Positions 24,010 through 35,410 of a stretch of 64,000 nucleotides of DNA are shown piece by piece. A program made the position numbers and the translations under genes. This DNA comes from Microlunatus parietis. GTDB lineage: Bacteria > Actinomycetota > Actinomycetes > Propionibacteriales > Propionibacteriaceae. The stretch's first letter is position 1. Each line of letters begins with the position of its first letter. Location of the stretch: contig NZ_JACCBU010000001.1 of assembly GCF_013407955.1 (NCBI RefSeq), positions 1,302,001 through 1,366,000 on the forward strand. Direction: 5' to 3'. The notes beneath the pieces were generated by a model. It did no database searches. It was not told the origin of the DNA and saw only the letters and a list, made by a program, of their open reading frames with translations.

Positions 24010-24088
24010 CAGCCATCACCTCCTGCTCCGAGGATAGAAGGACCGGCCCGGTTTGGCGATGGGCCAGGAGGGTTCTTCAGCACTCTCC

Positions 24089-24889
24089 CTAGAGATGGAC
24101 GGCGGTCCGGGCGAGCTGCGCGATCGCGCCGAGTTCCGGGCAGTCCGGCCCGATCCGGTTGCCCACCGGAGCGGCCGCCTGTTGATCACCGATGCTGATC
24201 AGGAAGCCGTCGTCGAACTCCCGGGCAGGCCGGCACAGCGGCCGCGCCGCCAGCACCGTCAACGCCGCGAGCTGCGAGACTTCGAGCCGGCCGGTCCGCA
24301 GCACCCGGTCCGGCGAGCGCAGCGTCGCCTGACCGTCCGGGCCGAGTTCGGCTCGTCGCCCGGTGGGCCGGCCGGAGGCGATCTCCTGGACCAGGATCGG
24401 CGGCGCCGACGCAGCCGGCAGCGGTTCCTCGAACCTTCCCTCCCAGAACGGCTGCAGCAGCGCGGTCAGCTTGTCCCACTCGGGGGCCGGCGTCGGCGCG
24501 CAGGGATCCTCGCGGCTCACGGTGAGCGCACCCATCCGCAGCGTCACGACGAAGGTGTCGGCGCAGCGCATGTCGTCCGGCCGCGGCCGGGCCGCCTCGC
24601 GCCGAAAGGCCTCCGACTCCAGCAGCGTGCCGATCCGGTTCAGAGTCTCGGTGCTGATCCGGCCGGCGGCCGGCCGTTCGGTGAGGACGAGCCCGATCCG
24701 GTCGCTGGGCGTCACCTGCAGCTGGCGGAACACGCCGGCGACGCCGCCGGTGACGGTCATGGTGAAGGCACCGAATCTGGTCAGCGGCAGCGGCTCCGGC
24801 GGCAGCAGCGCACATCCGGCGGTCGTCGTACCGAGGGCCGCGATCAACAGGCCGGCCCGACGATGGAAGCCTCGCCGGGTGATCATCAT
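24089..24889 (-). CDS. Putative secreted lipoprotein of unknown function
   Basis: The 266-residue protein starts with a twin-arginine-like basic region (TRRGFHRR), a hydrophobic stretch and a TAGC lipobox with the modified Cys at about 26. It should be anchored to the outer face of the membrane. The mature part is not recognised. Cys residues in the DMRCADTFVV, EDPCAPTP, RPLCRPA and GPDCPEL segments could form disulfides. ATG 24889 is chosen because it places the signal peptide at the N-terminus. It is divergent from the TetR gene. Confidence 0.65.
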   Translation of the reverse strand: MMITRRGFHRRAGLLIAALGTTTAGCALLPPEPLPLTRFGAFTMTVTGGVAGVFRQLQVTPSDRIGLVLTERPAAGRISTETLNRIGTLLESEAFRREAARPRPDDMRCADTFVVTLRMGALTVSREDPCAPTPAPEWDKLTALLQPFWEGRFEEPLPAASAPPILVQEIASGRPTGRRAELGPDGQATLRSPDRVLRTGRLEVSQLAALTVLAARPLCRPAREFDDGFLISIGDQQAAAPVGNRIGPDCPELGAIAQLARTAVHL

Positions 24890-24937
24890 CCCGCGAGTAT
24901 GCCGCACGCCGCGGTCGTGACCACCGACTCGACTTTC

Positions 24938-24953
24938 TAGAATCTCCATTCTA
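24938..24953. promoter_or_regulatory. Operator TAGAAT-CTCC-ATTCTA upstream of TetR gene
   Basis: A 6+6 bp perfect inverted repeat with a 4-bp spacer lies 10 bp before the TetR GTG at 24964, overlapping the probable promoter. It is the likely autoregulatory site. Confidence 0.7.
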
Positions 24954-24963
24954 ATATCGGGTC

Positions 24964-25569
24964 GTGGGCCGCCGCAGAACCTTCGATCCGGACGTCGTCC
25001 TGGACGGCGCGATGCACGCCTTCCGCCGGTACGGCTTCGAACGCACCTCGGTCCAGCGGCTGGAGCAGGCGACCGGGCTGAGCGTCGGCAGTCTCTATCA
25101 CGCGTACGGGGACAAGGCGGGACTGCGGCGAGCCGCGCTGGATCACTACCTGTCCGGATTCGTCACCGCGCGGCTGGACCAGATCACCGGTCCGGCGGCG
25201 ACGCTGGATGATCTTGAGGCCTACCTGCTGGCGTTGTTCTCCCCGCCGCTGAACGACGGCTTCGGCTGCCTGATCACCAACAGCGCGATCGAGGTGGCTG
25301 GCGAGCCGGCCGCCGAGCGGGACCTCGTCGTCCGGGCCCTCGAGTTGATGCGGGCCCGGTTCACCGTGCTGCTCGACCGTGAGCTCGGCGCCGCCTCGGC
25401 CGGTCCCGCGGCGACCCGGCTGCTGCTGCTCACTCAGGGCATCCTCGTGCTGGCCCGGGTCGGCCTGCTCGACGACGCCGCCGAGGCCGCGGTCCGCGAC
25501 GAGTTCGCCCGGCTCCGAGCCGTACGAGGACGTACCGGATCTTCTTCGAGGAAAGGGAAAACTCCATGA
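24964..25569 (+). CDS. TetR family transcriptional regulator
   Basis: The 201-residue protein opens with a TetR HTH (DVVLDGAMHAFRRYGFERTSVQRLEQATGLSVGSLYHAYGDKAGLRRAALDHYL) followed by an all-helical ligand domain of the DUF1956/AefR-like type with FGCLITNSAIEVA. The start is GTG 24964. The stop overlaps the RidA-like gene as ATGA, so it likely controls that gene and itself. Confidence 0.85.
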   Translation: MGRRRTFDPDVVLDGAMHAFRRYGFERTSVQRLEQATGLSVGSLYHAYGDKAGLRRAALDHYLSGFVTARLDQITGPAATLDDLEAYLLALFSPPLNDGFGCLITNSAIEVAGEPAAERDLVVRALELMRARFTVLLDRELGAASAGPAATRLLLLTQGILVLARVGLLDDAAEAAVRDEFARLRAVRGRTGSSSRKGKTP

Positions 25570-25946
25570 TCACCCACCTACACCCGAGCACCATCGCCCC
25601 GTCACCGTTCCTCAGTCCGGGCGTCCTGGTCACCCGTCCCGAGCGGACCCTCTACATCTCCGGCCAGGTCGGCGTGACCGCCGACGGCCACGTCGGCGAC
25701 GGCATCGCGGAGCAGACCAAGATCGCCACCGGCAACCTGCGCGCCGTGCTCGCCGAAGCCGGGATGAGTGTCGAGCAGGTGATCAAATACACGATCTACC
25801 TCACCGACCCGGCCAACCTGGAAGGCTTCCTGGCGGCCGGTGCCGATGCGGCCCCCCAACCCGGCCCGGCCGGCACCCTGCTGATCGTCGACCAGCTCGC
25901 CGACCCGCGCCTGCTGGTCGAGATCGAAGCCATCGCAGCCGACTGA
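25566..25946 (+). CDS. RidA/YjgF family protein (enamine/imine deaminase-like)
   Basis: The 126-residue protein has the RidA trimer fold: TLYISGQVGVTADGHVGDGIAEQTKIATGNLRAVL and the later QVIKYTIYLTDPANLEGF. The conserved C-terminal Arg/Glu pair of canonical RidA is only partly kept (VEIEAIAAD), so it may belong to another Rid subfamily. It should act on reactive enamines or a related small molecule in the cytoplasm. It is coupled to the TetR regulator. Confidence 0.8.
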   Translation: MITHLHPSTIAPSPFLSPGVLVTRPERTLYISGQVGVTADGHVGDGIAEQTKIATGNLRAVLAEAGMSVEQVIKYTIYLTDPANLEGFLAAGADAAPQPGPAGTLLIVDQLADPRLLVEIEAIAAD

Positions 25947-26252
25947 ACCCCGACTCGGCGGACCGGATCACGCCCGCGGCCGTCGCCGGCCCCGACTCCT
26001 TCCGGTGGGCCAAGCGTCCGCGGAGCACCCCGGATCCCAGGCGCCCAGCTCCTCTTTGCCTTCCGCTGACCGGCGACCACGCCGCGCCCCGCCCACCACC
26101 TCACTGCAGGCCGTCTGCTCGGGTCGTCGCCTTCCACCGCCGCCGAGCCCGCGCCTCGCTCACCGCGTTCTACCCTCTGCCGGCACGCCGCTCTCGCTCC
26201 AGCGCCGCCCCGCACGCTTCACGCTCCCCGCGCAGTTCCTGCCGTGCGAGGG

Positions 26253-26309
26253 TTGTCGACATTCCCGCGCACGATCCGATCAAACCCACGGCATTGTCGA
26301 CATTCCCGC
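26253..26309. repeat. Direct repeat TTGTCGACATTCCCGC, two copies
   Basis: Identical 16-bp copies lie at 26253-26268 and 26294-26309, 41 bp apart. The first six bases, TTGTCG, are also the start of the hairpin arms in the nearby 303-bp repeat, so the elements may be related. Confidence 0.75.
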
Positions 26310-26552
26310 ATGCCCTCCAGACCCGTGTTCTCCCGACGCACTCCACGGCCCCGCGCTTCTCCCCCGACCCTGCTGCCTCCTCGACCGCAGACAGCCATCG
26401 CCACCTCCCAGGGCTTCGCTTCGCGCCCGTCCTCGCCTCCGCCGCAGGCCAGACCGCCGAGCGGCGCCAGCACCGTCGCGATGATCATGGTCAGGGCCGC
26501 CTTCTGCACGCCGCCTCGGTGCCGGGAAGGGAGAGCGCAGCAGGGTAGCCGC

Positions 26553-26634
26553 GTTGTCGGGAAACCTCCTCAGCCGCGGCGTTACCCCGGAGGTTAAGCG
26601 GTTACCCCCTCGCGTGAGGAGAAATTCCGACAGC
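26553..26634 (+). ncRNA. Structured core of repeat copy A (candidate RNA or hairpin element)
   Basis: Outer arms GTTGTCGG (26553-26560) and CCGACAGC (26627-26634) pair with one T-G wobble. Inside, CTCCTCA pairs with TGAGGAG, or alternatively AACCTCC with GGAGGTT. The wobble is compatible with pairing in plus-strand RNA. Expression is not known. Confidence 0.4.
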
Positions 26635-26854
26635 CACCGGTCGCGGCGGCGCCCGACACGGCGAGAGCTGCAGCGCCTCCCCTCCCGGCCTAACCCTCAG
26701 AACCGTGGACGGCGGCCGTCCCCTGCTCGGCTCGCTTCCTCGCCCCAGCCACATCCCCACCGAGCGACGCCAGCACCGCCGCGATGATCATGGTCGGGTC
26801 CGTCTTCGGCCACGCCACCTCTGCCGGGGATGAGAGCGCAGCAGGACAGTCCGC

Positions 26855-26937
26855 GTTGTCGGAAAACCGCCTCAGCCGGAGCGTTACCCCGGAGGTTAAG
26901 CGGTTGACCCCCTCGGGTGAGGAGAAATTCCGACAAC
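26855..26937 (+). ncRNA. Structured core of repeat copy B (candidate RNA or hairpin element)
   Basis: Arms GTTGTCGGAA (26855-26864) and TTCCGACAAC (26928-26937) are perfectly complementary over 10 bp. AACCGC and GCGGTT could form an inner stem. The sequence GTTACCCCGGAGGTTAAGCG is identical to copy A. Whether it is transcribed is unknown. Confidence 0.4.
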
Positions 26938-27386
26938 CACCGGTCGTGCCGGCTCCCCACGGGGCGAGAGTTGCAGCACCTCCACTCCCGGCCTGCCCCT
27001 GGCATCGGAGCCGTGGATGGCGGCCAACTCCTGCTCGACCCCTTCCTCGCCCGCGTCCACCCAGGACCAGGTCGGCCAGCCGGTCGCCCAGTTCGATGTC
27101 GTCCAACTGCCGGGTAGGTCTTCTGCCGAAGATCTTCCGGTCACGCCGCGCGAGGGGCTCGACGGGCTCCGATCACGGCTCGCCAGTGACGACTTAACGA
27201 CCTCCTCCGGGCCGAATTCGTGGTCGTAACGTCACTCTCGTTGCACTACTCCGGCAGGGAGCAACGGTCACGGTGCGGGGACAGGAGATCTTGCGGTCGG
27301 AGTAGGAGTGCGCCAGATCTGGGCGTCAAGAGGCCAGGAGGGCAGGCGAGATCCGTACAAATGGATCATCGGGTGAACGAGCTAGC

Positions 27387-27854
27387 TCAGTCGAGCAGCA
27401 GAGCCGAAAGGTCGCGTCGTTCGCCGATCGGCGTGACGGTGGCGCTCACGACCGTGCCGTCCGCTTCGATCAGGAAGGTGCCGCGCCGGGCGCAGCCCAG
27501 TTCGGCGTCGAAGACCCCGTAGGCCTGCGCGATCCGGCCGTGCGGCCACCAGTCGCTGACCAGGTCGAACGCGAGGCCTTCGGTGTCCGCGTACGCGCGC
27601 AGGGTGAACATCGCGTCGCAGGAGAGGGCCAGCACGGTGAGCTCGCGGTCGGCCAACCGCGGAGCGAGGTCACGCAACTCGGACAGTTCGGAGGTGCAGA
27701 TGGACGAGAACGCCCACGGATAGAACACGAGGGCGACCCGGCGGCCGCGCAGCGCGGACAGCCGGATCTCCTGCCCGTGCTGATTGGGGGCTCGGAAGTC
27801 GGGCGCGACGGCGCCCGCGACGACCGGTTCGGTGGGTGGCTTAGCGACGGGCAC
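27387..27854 (-). CDS. ahpE: Peroxiredoxin, AhpE-type (1-Cys)
   Basis: The 155-residue protein has the AhpC/TSA thioredoxin fold. The peroxidatic Cys lies in FYPWAFSSICTSELSELRDL, and the WWPHGRIAQAYGVFD and RRGTFLIEADG segments are typical of actinobacterial AhpE. It reduces peroxides in the cytoplasm. GTG 27854 gives the normal N-terminus and overlaps the stop of the DUF3052 gene by 14 bp. The order ahpE - DUF3052 - aceE matches mycobacteria (Rv2238c, Rv2239c, Rv2241). Confidence 0.85.
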   Translation of the reverse strand: MPVAKPPTEPVVAGAVAPDFRAPNQHGQEIRLSALRGRRVALVFYPWAFSSICTSELSELRDLAPRLADRELTVLALSCDAMFTLRAYADTEGLAFDLVSDWWPHGRIAQAYGVFDAELGCARRGTFLIEADGTVVSATVTPIGERRDLSALLLD

Positions 27855-28266
27855 TCTTGGGCCGGACCAGCTTGGTGGCGGCCCAGTCGGCCGAGACCGT
27901 TGCGCTGACGGTGGTGACGGACAGCCCGGCGGAGACGGCGGCCTCGTTGACATCGGCCGGATCCACGAAGCCCTCCCGGCCCACCTTCGGCGTCAACAGC
28001 CAGACGTAGCCGTCCTCGGCCAGGTCGGTCAGCGAATCGACCAACCCGTCGGCCAGGTCGCCGTCGCTGTCCCGCCACCACATGAGGACGACGTCGGCCG
28101 CCTCCATGACTTCCTCGAACAGCTCGCTGTCGATCGCGTCCTCGACCATGATCCGGACGTCCTCGTCAACGTCCTCGTCCCAGCCGAGTTCCTGAACGAC
28201 CAGACCGCTGCCAAGACCAAGCTTGTTGTCCCCGGTACCTACGGTCTCGGGCCCTGACGAGCTCAC
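27841..28266 (-). CDS. DUF3052 domain protein
   Basis: The 141-residue acidic protein matches the actinobacterial DUF3052 family: KLGLGSGLVVQELGWDEDVDED, then VVLMWWRDSDGDLADGLVDSLTDLAEDGYVWLLTPKVGREGFVDPADVNEAAVSAGL. Function is unknown. GTG 28266 with GGGAG upstream is chosen. It lies head-to-head with aceE, an arrangement shared with mycobacteria, so a link to pyruvate metabolism or a shared promoter is possible. Confidence 0.85.
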   Translation of the reverse strand: MSSSGPETVGTGDNKLGLGSGLVVQELGWDEDVDEDVRIMVEDAIDSELFEEVMEAADVVLMWWRDSDGDLADGLVDSLTDLAEDGYVWLLTPKVGREGFVDPADVNEAAVSAGLSVTTVSATVSADWAATKLVRPKSARR

Positions 28267-28562
28267 TCCCCTGCCTCCACTCGAAATCCCGCCCCTCCGG
28301 AGTCCGCCCTGGTCATCTGGACGGAACCCGAGGAAACCTTTGTGGCGCCAAGCCTGCCAGAGCCGCGCGCGATTGGGGAACCCCGGACACATCTCGGCGC
28401 GTCCCGCACCGCGGGCGCTAACCTGCACCGACGGCGCACCGCCGTCGATTCGGCCGTCGGGACGCGGTTCTGACAACGTTCCGCCGGAGTGACAGGATTG
28501 GTTGCATCCGAGATGTACGGTCCCGGCACACCCCGCCGGGAGTTGATGAAGAGGAGCCTTCA

Positions 28563-31334
<2,772 letters not shown>

Positions 31335-31360
31335 CCCGCCCGCGCCGTCCCGTACCGCTC

Positions 31361-31391
31361 GCCAGTTTTTCACGTCCCGTGAAAAACTGGC
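31361..31391. terminator. Perfect 13-bp hairpin downstream of aceE
   Basis: GCCAGTTTTTCAC (31361-31373) pairs exactly with GTGAAAAACTGGC (31379-31391) around a GTCCC loop, 26 bp after the aceE stop. A second small hairpin, TACCAG/CTGGTA, follows at 31397-31418. The site lies between convergent genes. The A/T tracts are inside the stem rather than after it, so bidirectional terminator is likely but not certain. Confidence 0.6.
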
Positions 31392-31485
31392 GCAATACCA
31401 GAGTTACTTCCCTGGTAAAGCGGGAAGAAGCTTGGTGAGGTGTGACGGGAGTGATCGGTGGGACCGGCCGAGCGGGTGGGGCGGC

Positions 31486-33168
31486 TCAGCGCCGGGGGCA
31501 GATGAGCAGGCCGTCGATCTCCGGTGCGTCCTCGCAGTCGTACCGGTCGGTGATCATCCGGCGCAGGGGTTCCGGCTGCCGGGGCAGCTGGAACCAGCTG
31601 CCGTCGATCACCAGGAAGCGGGCCGCCGGATCGCTCAGGCAGGCGAGGTTCTCGGCATACCCGGTGGTGGTGATCACCGCCGGGTTGTGCCGGGCCCGCT
31701 GCAGCCAGACCGCCGCCGGGTAGGCGCACGGGGTCGGGTTCCGGACGAAGTAGTTGACGTCCCCGAAGGCCAGGTAGAGCACGGGCGTGTCCGCCCCGAT
31801 CAGCTGCCGCACCCGCCGACCGGTGTCCTGGCGCCGCTCGGTCGTCTCGGCGGAATAGATGTTGATCAGTCCCGTCTGCGGTACCTCGGTCAGCGGGGTG
31901 GTGCCGGTCGGGCCCGGTGCCACGATGCTGATCATGGTCGCGCAGCAGACCGCGGCCGCGGCAGCCGGCCTGGAGCCGGTGGGCCGATCGCCGCGCAGCG
32001 TCAGCACCACCCCCAGCACCATGGCGAGGCCGAGCCCGGCCAGGACCACGGCCGGATGCTCGACCCGGAGCGGCGCCGGCAATCGGATCGCCACCGCCGC
32101 CGCCATGGCCGCGACCACGGTGATGATCAACAGCCGGGCCGCGGTGGTGGGCGCTGCGCGCCGTACCGCCAGCACCAGCACGGCGGCCGCGATCACCGGG
32201 AACGCGACGAAGTGGTAGATGAAGAACTGCTGCTGGACCACCGCCGGCAGCAACGCCAGCACCATGATCAGGACAGCCAGCGCACCGAGGCGCAGCCGGG
32301 TCCGGGCGGTCCGTCCGGCGAGTAGGACCCCCAGCGCGGCGGGAAGCATGATCAACACCGGCCAGGCCAGCAGCGCACTGCCCAGGCCGAGCCCGGTCCG
32401 CCAGACCGGCTCCAGGTTCGGCGGCTGCAGCGCCGACAGCTCGATCAGCCAGTGCAGTTCTCGTGGCCAGAGCGACGCGATCACCCCGATCCAGGCAAGC
32501 CCGGCGACCGTCGCGACGACGGTGGCGGCGACCGCTCGCCGCCACGCCAGCACGGCGAGCACGACCAGTCCGATCAGCGCGGTCGGCAGCGTGACGATCT
32601 TGATCGAAGCCGCGGCGGCGAGCAGCACACCCGCCCCGGCCGCGGCCGGCCACCAGGACCGATCGTCATCGCGGCCGAGCAGACCGATCGCCACGGCCAG
32701 CACTGTCAGCACCAGGGCGAGCCAGTCCGGCTCCCACACCGACACCGCGCCCTGCAGCCCGGCGGCCGCCGCGACGGCGACCGCCAGCGGTTGAGCGGTC
32801 CCGGCGGGCAGGCCCCGGTCCCGCAGCGCGCGATACAACAGCAGGCCGGCGAGGCAGCAGAGCAACAGGGCGGAGACCTGCATCCCGAACTCGAACCGGC
32901 GGCTGCTCTCACCGAACAGCCGGGACGGGGCGAACACGGCGGCCATGATCAGCCGGTACAGCATCGGCCGGTGGGTGAACGTCTCGGCCACCGGCACCGG
33001 CGAGGTCTGCTCGACGCCGGCCTGGAACCGGACGTCGCCGTTCAGCGGCAGCAGCGCGGCGCAACCGGCGGCGATGATCACCACCGCCGGCGTCAGGTAC
33101 CGGATCAGCCGGGCGGGCTCGGCCGCACCCAGCAGCCGGCCGCGGCCGTCATCGAGCGTCGAGACCAT
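31486..33168 (-). CDS. Polytopic membrane protein, GT-C-type glycosyltransferase-like
   Basis: The 560-residue protein has about 10-12 membrane segments and a C-terminal soluble part of about 130 residues with several cysteines (TPCAYP, NLACLSD, YDCEDAP, LLICPRR). The early loop after segment 1 contains HRPMLYRL, where GT-C enzymes place acidic catalytic residues. A lipid-linked sugar transferase for surface glycans is plausible because the neighbouring divergent operon encodes a GT4-like enzyme. No clear catalytic motif proves it. Confidence 0.6.
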   Translation of the reverse strand: MVSTLDDGRGRLLGAAEPARLIRYLTPAVVIIAAGCAALLPLNGDVRFQAGVEQTSPVPVAETFTHRPMLYRLIMAAVFAPSRLFGESSRRFEFGMQVSALLLCCLAGLLLYRALRDRGLPAGTAQPLAVAVAAAAGLQGAVSVWEPDWLALVLTVLAVAIGLLGRDDDRSWWPAAAGAGVLLAAAASIKIVTLPTALIGLVVLAVLAWRRAVAATVVATVAGLAWIGVIASLWPRELHWLIELSALQPPNLEPVWRTGLGLGSALLAWPVLIMLPAALGVLLAGRTARTRLRLGALAVLIMVLALLPAVVQQQFFIYHFVAFPVIAAAVLVLAVRRAAPTTAARLLIITVVAAMAAAVAIRLPAPLRVEHPAVVLAGLGLAMVLGVVLTLRGDRPTGSRPAAAAAVCCATMISIVAPGPTGTTPLTEVPQTGLINIYSAETTERRQDTGRRVRQLIGADTPVLYLAFGDVNYFVRNPTPCAYPAAVWLQRARHNPAVITTTGYAENLACLSDPAARFLVIDGSWFQLPRQPEPLRRMITDRYDCEDAPEIDGLLICPRR

Positions 33169-33192
33169 CGCTACCCCCGTAGCTCGAGACTC

Positions 33193-33224
33193 CCTGGAAC
33201 TCCAGCAGCCTGGAACTCCAGCAG
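33193..33224. repeat. Tandem repeat CCTGGAACTCCAGCAG x2, each with a dyad
   Basis: Two perfect adjoining 16-bp copies, each containing CTGGA-AC-TCCAG, lie in the 137-bp gap between the membrane protein gene (minus) and the glycan operon (plus). The tandem dyads look like a pair of regulator sites. Confidence 0.7.
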
Positions 33225-33305
33225 CAGGTTTCGAGGCACGGATGAACGGGAGGTAACCGGTGCATATTCTCGAGTTGACGAACAGGCACCGAGCCGGAAT
33301 CGTGA

Positions 33306-34391
33306 ATGGACCCCGATCCGATGACTGCTACGGTCATGCCCGTGGCACACCTGGTCCGCCGGCTGGCACGCAACAAGATGGTGCGCAAGCTGACGAAGAA
33401 CGAACTCATCCGGAACAATCGGTACTTCCAGGCTCTGCGGTACAGCGTCGTCCGACACCCGATCGAACGCGGCGGTGCTCAGGTCCCGATTGCGCTCAAG
33501 GTCCGAATCAATTCCAAGCTCGACATCGAGCCCGGCTCCCCCGCGTTCTTCGGGGCGCTACGTGGCGTCGTCTGGGCCGATCCGCTGCGGATCGCACGGT
33601 GGGACCACATCGCCGTCTGGCGGGTGAACCACGATCCGGCCGCGACCTCGCTGGCCAACGTGCTGGGTGAGCGGGTCTTCCCGTCGCCCAACCGCGACCT
33701 GGTCTGCCTGATCGACGAGCTCAACCCGGAGCTGACCTCGGCGCACGACCTGCTCAGCCTGCTGGGTCGGACCCGGATCGCGCCGACCTCCGACCAGTTC
33801 ACCGAGCAGCGCAACCTGCTCGTCGTCGTCGACCCGCCGACCCGGACCGCGATGTCGATCGCGACCACCTGGAGCCGGACCCGGACCGTGGTCCTGCTGA
33901 CCCGGCCGAGCCCGTTCCAGGCATCGACGTTCGCCGACGCGGACGCGCTGCTGGTCGCCGACACGGTCGACCCGAAGCCGTACGAGAACCTCGGGATTCC
34001 CCTCCTGACAAGGTTTTCCGAGTTCGACGACGCCCTTGCCCAGGTGAAGGCGCTGGTCAGCGGGTCGGTGGAGCGGCCGCCCGGCTACCACTTCGCGGTG
34101 AAGGGCCGGATCGATGATCTTCCGGCCGCCGTCGATCATGAGACCGACATCGTCTGCGTGGTCGAGGACGGCGCCGTCGACGCCAGCACGATGATCACGT
34201 TCGCCGACTACCTGGCCGCCTTGATCGACCGCTCGGAACTGGTCGCGGTGCACTCCCGTTTCCTCTACAGCCACGAGTCGCTGATCCGCGGTGACCGGCC
34301 GGAGCTGCTGCTGCACCGGCTGATCTCGCGCGGTGCCCGGATGCGGGTGCTGTCCGGCCAGTTCACCGCCCAGCCGGTCTGGAGCGCGTGA
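33306..34391 (+). CDS. Hypothetical protein of a putative surface-glycan operon
   Basis: The 361-residue soluble protein has a basic N-terminus and an alternating strand/helix pattern (NLLVVVDPPTR, TRTVVLLTRPSPF, ADALLVADTVDP, ETDIVCVVEDGAVDASTM) suggesting two Rossmann-like halves. I cannot assign the family. It is coupled to a GT4-like gene (TGATG overlap) and a GNGP-motif protein, so a role in modifying or linking a cell-surface polymer is inferred. ATG 33306 is used; ATGs at 33321 and 33336 are possible. Confidence 0.6.
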   Translation: MDPDPMTATVMPVAHLVRRLARNKMVRKLTKNELIRNNRYFQALRYSVVRHPIERGGAQVPIALKVRINSKLDIEPGSPAFFGALRGVVWADPLRIARWDHIAVWRVNHDPAATSLANVLGERVFPSPNRDLVCLIDELNPELTSAHDLLSLLGRTRIAPTSDQFTEQRNLLVVVDPPTRTAMSIATTWSRTRTVVLLTRPSPFQASTFADADALLVADTVDPKPYENLGIPLLTRFSEFDDALAQVKALVSGSVERPPGYHFAVKGRIDDLPAAVDHETDIVCVVEDGAVDASTMITFADYLAALIDRSELVAVHSRFLYSHESLIRGDRPELLLHRLISRGARMRVLSGQFTAQPVWSA

Positions 34392-35410
34392 TGGCCGCGC
34401 CGATCAAGATCGTCCACCTGTCCGGGTCCGCCCTCGCCGGTGCCCCCGGAATGCTGGCCCGGGCCCAGAATCAGTTGTACGGCTATGACGCGGTGCATTT
34501 CCGGACCGGTGATCACGGACATTTTCGCGATCTCATGTCGATCAATACCATTCCGGTCCGAGCGAATGCGCTGGACGCGGAACTGGTTCGCCGCCACATT
34601 TCCGAGGCCGACGTCATTCACGTCCATAATCTGGTGGCACCGTTCGCCTTGTCGTGGCTCGCCGAGGTCGACGGCATCAACGAACGGACCTTGATCTACC
34701 AGGTGCATTCCCCGACCCGGGAACGGCCCATTTATCGCGATCTCTCCGACGCCGTCGGCCTGGAATGGGACGCCCGTCTCGCCGTTTCCCAGATTCATCC
34801 ACGGCTGTTCCCGACGATGACCCCGGTGCCGAATTGTCTCCACCGGGATTGGCTGACGCCGCGGCTGCGTTCCCGGCCGCGGTTCGACGGGCCGGTCCGG
34901 GTGGTGTTCTCGCCATCCACCCCGTCCCGGTCCCGGTGGAGCAGCAAGTCCTCGCCGGCGTTCGACGCCCAGTTGAAGCAGCTGGGCGACAACCGCCGGT
35001 TCGAGTTGATCAAGGTCACCGACGTGTCGCCGGAACGGCTCTCGGCGACCCGGTCGGTCGCCGACGTGAGCATCGACGAGGTGCTCACCGGCGGCTTCCA
35101 CCTGGTCTCCTACGAGGGCATGGCGGCCGGCAACGTGGTCGTCAACGGGGCCGACGAACTGTCCCTGGCCGCGTTCGCGATGGGCTTCCGTACCAACGAA
35201 CCGCCGCCGTTCCTGCGCACCGACCTGGACGGGTTCGCCGAGCAGCTGGGCCGGCTCGCCTCGGACCGGCGGTTGCTGGCCGACTGGATGGACGCCTCGC
35301 ACGACTACTACTGGCGGATCATGTCGGCCGAGCGAGTGGTCGGCATCTACGACGAGATCTACCGGGCCGGGAAGGCGGGGCATGGCGAACGCGCTGACGC
35401 GGTTGCGTGA
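34391..35410 (+). CDS. GT4-like glycosyltransferase family protein
   Basis: The 339-residue protein resembles a GT-B glycosyltransferase. The N-terminal Rossmann half includes EADVIHVHNLVAPFALSWLA and the C-terminal half includes VRVVFSPSTPSRSRWSSKSSPAF, DVSIDEVLTGGFHLVSYEGMAAGNVVVNG; the SYEGMAAG segment stands where GT4 enzymes bind the sugar nucleotide. Donor and acceptor are unknown. GTG 34388 is an alternative start three bases upstream. Its 3' end overlaps the next gene by 29 bp. Confidence 0.7.
   Translation: MAAPIKIVHLSGSALAGAPGMLARAQNQLYGYDAVHFRTGDHGHFRDLMSINTIPVRANALDAELVRRHISEADVIHVHNLVAPFALSWLAEVDGINERTLIYQVHSPTRERPIYRDLSDAVGLEWDARLAVSQIHPRLFPTMTPVPNCLHRDWLTPRLRSRPRFDGPVRVVFSPSTPSRSRWSSKSSPAFDAQLKQLGDNRRFELIKVTDVSPERLSATRSVADVSIDEVLTGGFHLVSYEGMAAGNVVVNGADELSLAAFAMGFRTNEPPPFLRTDLDGFAEQLGRLASDRRLLADWMDASHDYYWRIMSAERVVGIYDEIYRAGKAGHGERADAVA

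Larger units (their letters stand above)
26456..27063. repeat. Tandem duplication of ~303 bp, two diverged copies
   Basis: Copy A runs about 26456-26759 and copy B about 26760-27063. Landmarks repeat in order: CCGAGCG[G/A]CGCCAGCACC, GATGATCATGGTC, GAGAGCGCAGCAGG, the 82-83-nt core, a GGCGAGAG[C/T]TGCAGC segment and CCGTGGA[C/T]GGCGGCC. Substitutions and small indels are scattered along the copies, but the core is best kept. No coding pattern is seen. Confidence 0.8.
25947..27386. other. 1.4-kb gene-free region with structured repeats
   Basis: No frame here has plausible start, codon pattern or domain; the long open frames are proline/arginine-rich shadows of GC content. The left part (25947-26455) holds a 16-bp direct repeat. 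The centre is a ~303-bp tandem duplication (26456-27063) with a foldable core in each copy. The right part (27064-27386) shows nothing recognisable. Confidence 0.7.

Noticed and set aside
25379..26548. Plus-strand 389-codon open frame over the gene-free region
   Set aside because: Pro/Arg/Ser-rich, begins inside the TetR gene in another frame and runs through the repeats; no ribosome site.
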